Source: Trachelipus rathkii
Taxonomy: Eukaryota > Arthropoda > Malacostraca > Isopoda > Trachelipodidae
Direction: 5' to 3'
NCBI GenBank assembly: GCA_015478945.1
Contig: JABUQX010113383.1
Span: 1 to 10,000, forward strand
Length of the DNA: 10,000 nucleotides
Shown piece after piece: positions 7,808 through 10,000 of the stretch (the first letter of the stretch is position 1; each line of letters opens with the position of its first letter). The translations under genes and the position numbers were made by a program. Under the pieces are notes generated by a model. It saw nothing but the letters and a program-made list of their open reading frames with translations, was not told the DNA's origin and searched no databases.

Positions 7808-8290
7808 CCTGATGTCAAGTGGGATAGGTCTAAGGACGTTAGTCTTTGCGCAAAGCGAGAAAATCAAACTCATGAGGAGTTAGAATCCCAGTACATCGTT
7901 AAGGCAGAAGATATTGCACCAGAATGCGTAGTGAGCGACAGCTCAACGCTGGTCACTCTTAAGAAGAGCCCTGATCATGATCATCGCACAGCCTAGGCAT
8001 TAGAAGAGAAGAGGTAGCAACAAATGCATAGTAGCACCACAGAAGAACCTCCTGCAGAAGATCACAGTGTAAGTACCCAGTGTATAGACGAAGAAAAGGC
8101 CGTCGAATACTCATTCGAGGATAACATTGAAGATTTATCGAAAGATCACACATGTAATGAAAACCTGAGCATTGCTGCTCCTCGTGAAGCATTGTCGGGC
8201 CAAGACAATGATAAGTTGGAAAATCTTATAAAAGATAGAGAAGAGTTTGCTGCAAAGCAACGAAGTGATCCTACTCTAGAGAGATTGTGA
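7808..8290 (+). pseudogene. Acidic linker between protease and integrase, same frame, interrupted by stops
   Basis: Reading on in the protease frame gives a hydrophilic, Asp/Glu/Ser-rich segment with TAG at 7994-7996 and 8015-8017 and TGA at 8288-8290; the open part 8024-8290 (88 codons from an ATG) is only a piece of it. No RT or RNase H motif lies here, which is the key negative for the gene order. The last 20 residues (EEFAAKQRSDPTLERL) have the Q-x-x-D-P-x-L pattern usually found just ahead of the integrase zinc finger in animal Ty3/gypsy elements, so this part belongs to the integrase lead-in and was separated from it by the TGA. Role: spacer or processing region of the polyprotein. Confidence 0.55.
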
Positions 8291-8380
8291 AACTTCGTAG
8301 AAAAAGGAGAGAGAAAGTACCTAGTTGAAAATAGGTTACTGTATAAAAGGATCATTGAAAATACCATTGAAAGAAATGTT

Positions 8381-9601
8381 TTGATAGTACCAAAAGAGTA
8401 CCGAAAACAAGTTTTAAGTATTGCTCACGTCGAAATTTTTGGGGGACATCAGGGTGTTAAGAAAACGCAAGGCAAAATCTTACACCACTTCTATTGGCCA
8501 AACTTATACCAAGATGTTACCAGCTTTTGCTACTCGTGCGACATTTGTCAACGGACGTGCCCTAAGGGTAGAGTACCTCGAGTACCATTGTGCTCAATGT
8601 CCATTATTGAAGAACCATTCCAGAGGGTAGTCATTGATCTGATAGGACCCATTATTATTCCATCATCTGAAGGGCATCAGTATGTTTTAACCCTTGTTGA
8701 CAGCGTGACTAGGTACCCTGAAGCAATACCACTCAAAAGTATATCAGCTCAGAAGATAGCTGAAAGTCTAATGAGCATTTTTATGCGGTTGGGTGTTCCC
8801 AAAGAATTTCTTTTAGATGATGGAACCCAATTCACGTCCCTACTGATGAAGGATATAGCAAAGATGTTAAGCATCCGGCCGATACATTCTAGTGTTTTCC
8901 ATCCTATGACTCAAGAAGTTACAGAAAGATTCAATGGAACTCTGAAAACTATGCTGAAGAGAATGTGTCACGAGCAGGTGCGGAAGTGGAATAAGTTTAT
9001 CGAGCAACTCTTATTCGCGTATAGAGAAGCACCCCAGGAATCCACAGGATTCTCACCCTTCGAACTTTTATATGGAAGATCAGTAAGATTACCGATGCAG
9101 ATTCTGCAAGAATTGTGGTCAGGAGACATAGACAACGAACAAGCAAAGATCACGTATAAGTATGTATTTGATCTACAGGAACGCTTGAATGAGACTTTAC
9201 GTATAGATCTGGAAAACTTTTCACGGGCTCAACTCAAGCAGAAGAGATACTATGATAAAAGGTTCAGTAATAGAACCTTAAAAGTAAGGGAATTCGCTTT
9301 AGTTCTTATAGCTACATCTCATAACAAGATGTTGATGAGATGGGGCGGACCATACGAGGTGATCGCTCCATATGGTAAAGATAATTACAAAATAAAAGTC
9401 GGAGATGTGGTGAAGACATATCACATCAATTTGCTGAAGAAATACATCTCCAGGGATGAAGAATGTATTGAAGTAGGAAATGAAGATCAAGATTTTGGAG
9501 CTTCGGCCATCCTTCGGGGAGATGAGAATGAAGAGGAAATATTTGTGCCTACTACTACCTGGAACAGCATGACAGGATCAGCATGTGATAGATCTGACTG
9601 A
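8381..9601 (+). CDS. pol: Integrase, full set of domains (HHCC, DDE core, GPY/F)
   Basis: The ATG-based frame has 406 codons, but the frame is open from 8291 and the protein is homologous upstream of the ATG (a YLVENRLLYKR lead-in), so this Met is internal. Zinc-binding HHCC: H16, H23, C53, C56 (H-x6-H-x29-C-x2-C). Catalytic core: D86 in VVIDLIGP, D146 in LLDDGTQF, E182 in TERFNGTL, with exactly 35 residues between D146 and E182. GPY/F module: GPY at 323-325, followed by NYKI and TYHINLLKKY, which is diagnostic of Ty3/gypsy and some retroviral integrases. An acidic tail follows; there is no chromodomain. The enzyme would trim and join retroelement cDNA ends to host DNA in the nucleus. All catalytic and zinc residues are present and there is no internal stop, in contrast to the rest of the element. 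It ends at TGA 9599-9601, apparently through loss of frame just before the RT lead-in. Confidence 0.92.
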   Translation: MIVPKEYRKQVLSIAHVEIFGGHQGVKKTQGKILHHFYWPNLYQDVTSFCYSCDICQRTCPKGRVPRVPLCSMSIIEEPFQRVVIDLIGPIIIPSSEGHQYVLTLVDSVTRYPEAIPLKSISAQKIAESLMSIFMRLGVPKEFLLDDGTQFTSLLMKDIAKMLSIRPIHSSVFHPMTQEVTERFNGTLKTMLKRMCHEQVRKWNKFIEQLLFAYREAPQESTGFSPFELLYGRSVRLPMQILQELWSGDIDNEQAKITYKYVFDLQERLNETLRIDLENFSRAQLKQKRYYDKRFSNRTLKVREFALVLIATSHNKMLMRWGGPYEVIAPYGKDNYKIKVGDVVKTYHINLLKKYISRDEECIEVGNEDQDFGASAILRGDENEEEIFVPTTTWNSMTGSACDRSD

Positions 9602-10000
9602 AGATGAACCAATCAGGATTAAACCTTATGTCCTGCCCTACACCACCAGAACGGAATTAAAGAAGGAAATTGATAAAATGCTTAAGATGGGTGTCATTGA
9701 AAATCTACCTCAACTTATGCAGCACCTGTGGTGGTAGTTCAGAAGAAAGATGAAACAAAAGGGTTTGTTCTGATTATCGGGCCTTAAACAAAGTGACTGT
9801 ATTCGATCCAGAATCAATGATGACAACGCATACGCTGTTTACTAAATTTGCGGCCGACAGATACTCCTCTAAACTTGACCTTTCGAAAGGGTATTGGCAA
9901 ATCACTATAAGGAGTGAAGATGCTTTTAAAACAGGATTCTCCACTCAAGACGGGCATTACCACTATGTAAAGCTACCCTTTGGTATGGTAAATGCTGGTG
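9573..10000 (+). pseudogene. pol: Reverse transcriptase, N-terminal half, frameshifted and cut by window end
   Basis: Frame 3 is open 9573-9734 and carries the usual lead-in: IDLTEDEPIRIKPY, then LKKEIDKMLKMGVIE, ending at TAG 9735. The line resumes in frame 2 near 9713 with TYAAPVVVVQKKD (fingers), and again in frame 1 from about 9763 to the window end with SDYRALNKVTVFDP, LDLSKGYWQI (motif A; first catalytic Asp at 9877-9879) and LPFGMVNAG (9973-9999). The YxDD motif and RNase H would lie beyond 10000. The enzyme would copy element RNA into DNA. Position directly after integrase is the notable point. Compared with standard elements the linker between the integrase tail and IDLTEDEP appears short, so a small deletion near 9540-9573 is possible. 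Confidence 0.85.

Larger units (their letters stand above)
6183..10000 (+). mobile_element. Decayed Gmr1-like Ty3/gypsy LTR retrotransposon, partial
   Basis: Domains read 5' to 3': gag coiled coil, capsid with SCAN-like C-terminal part, zinc knuckle, aspartic protease, acidic linker, integrase, reverse transcriptase (cut by the right edge). Integrase precedes reverse transcriptase, unlike standard Ty3/gypsy (protease-RT-RNase H-integrase). The integrase nevertheless has a GPY/F module and the RT blocks are of Ty3/gypsy type. That combination is known for Gmr1-like elements, first described from fish and other deuterostomes. The coding line moves between frames at about 6550-6560, 6777-6789, 6893-6929, 9540-9573, 9699-9735 and 9754-9766, and is stopped in frame at 7805, 7994, 8015 and 8288. 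RNase H, the 3' LTR and the rest of RT are outside the window. An alternative, two truncated standard elements side by side, is less likely because the integrase tail runs straight into the RT lead-in. Confidence 0.85.

Noticed and set aside
7959..8367. Minus-strand frames (7959-8192, 8146-8367)
   Set aside because: Shadows of the protease-integrase linker; no domain and no start context.
8421..9490. Frames 8421-8630 (+), 8968-9153 (-) and 9299-9490 (-)
   Set aside because: All lie inside the well-supported integrase in other frames.

Overview
This is a eukaryotic, almost certainly metazoan, AT-rich genomic window with no recognisable cellular gene. It is made of mobile DNA at both ends and an AT-rich non-coding stretch between them. 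The host cannot be named from sequence alone. The retroelement family and the style of the intergenic DNA point to an animal, and an invertebrate is my best guess at low confidence.

Region 1 (1-1740) holds two diverged same-orientation copies of one non-coding element of about 0.86-0.95 kb. Copy A is cut by the left window edge and ends at 802. Copy B runs from about 882 to 1740. Homology between the copies stops exactly at a TTAA in both, and the left end of copy B is an imperfect inverted match to that shared right end. This looks like a non-autonomous DNA transposon (MITE-like), not a simple tandem duplication. Both copies keep a YY1-like motif and a small perfect hairpin.

Region 2 (1741-6182) is about 4.4 kb of AT-rich sequence without supportable genes. 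It contains AT microsatellite tracts, a strong 12-bp-arm hairpin at 2401-2433, a small GC-richer island at 2615-2750, a CT-rich tract near 5270-5320, and a bulged hairpin (6091-6157) just upstream of the retroelement coding region. No LTR or primer-binding site could be assigned.

Region 3 (6183-10000, running off the right edge) is a decayed LTR retrotransposon on the + strand. In order it encodes a gag coiled coil, capsid with a SCAN-like C-terminal part, one zinc knuckle with a lost cysteine, an aspartic protease (DTG), an acidic linker, a full integrase (HHCC, D-D-35-E, GPY/F) and then the start of reverse transcriptase. Integrase lying between protease and reverse transcriptase is the Ty1/copia-type order, but the domains themselves are Ty3/gypsy-type. 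That combination defines the Gmr1-like clade of Ty3/gypsy elements. The coding region carries about ten breaks (frameshifts plus in-frame TAG/TGA), yet integrase is open for 436 codons.

In a working element, gag would form the particle, protease would cut the polyprotein, reverse transcriptase would make the DNA and integrase would insert it. This copy cannot do so on its own.
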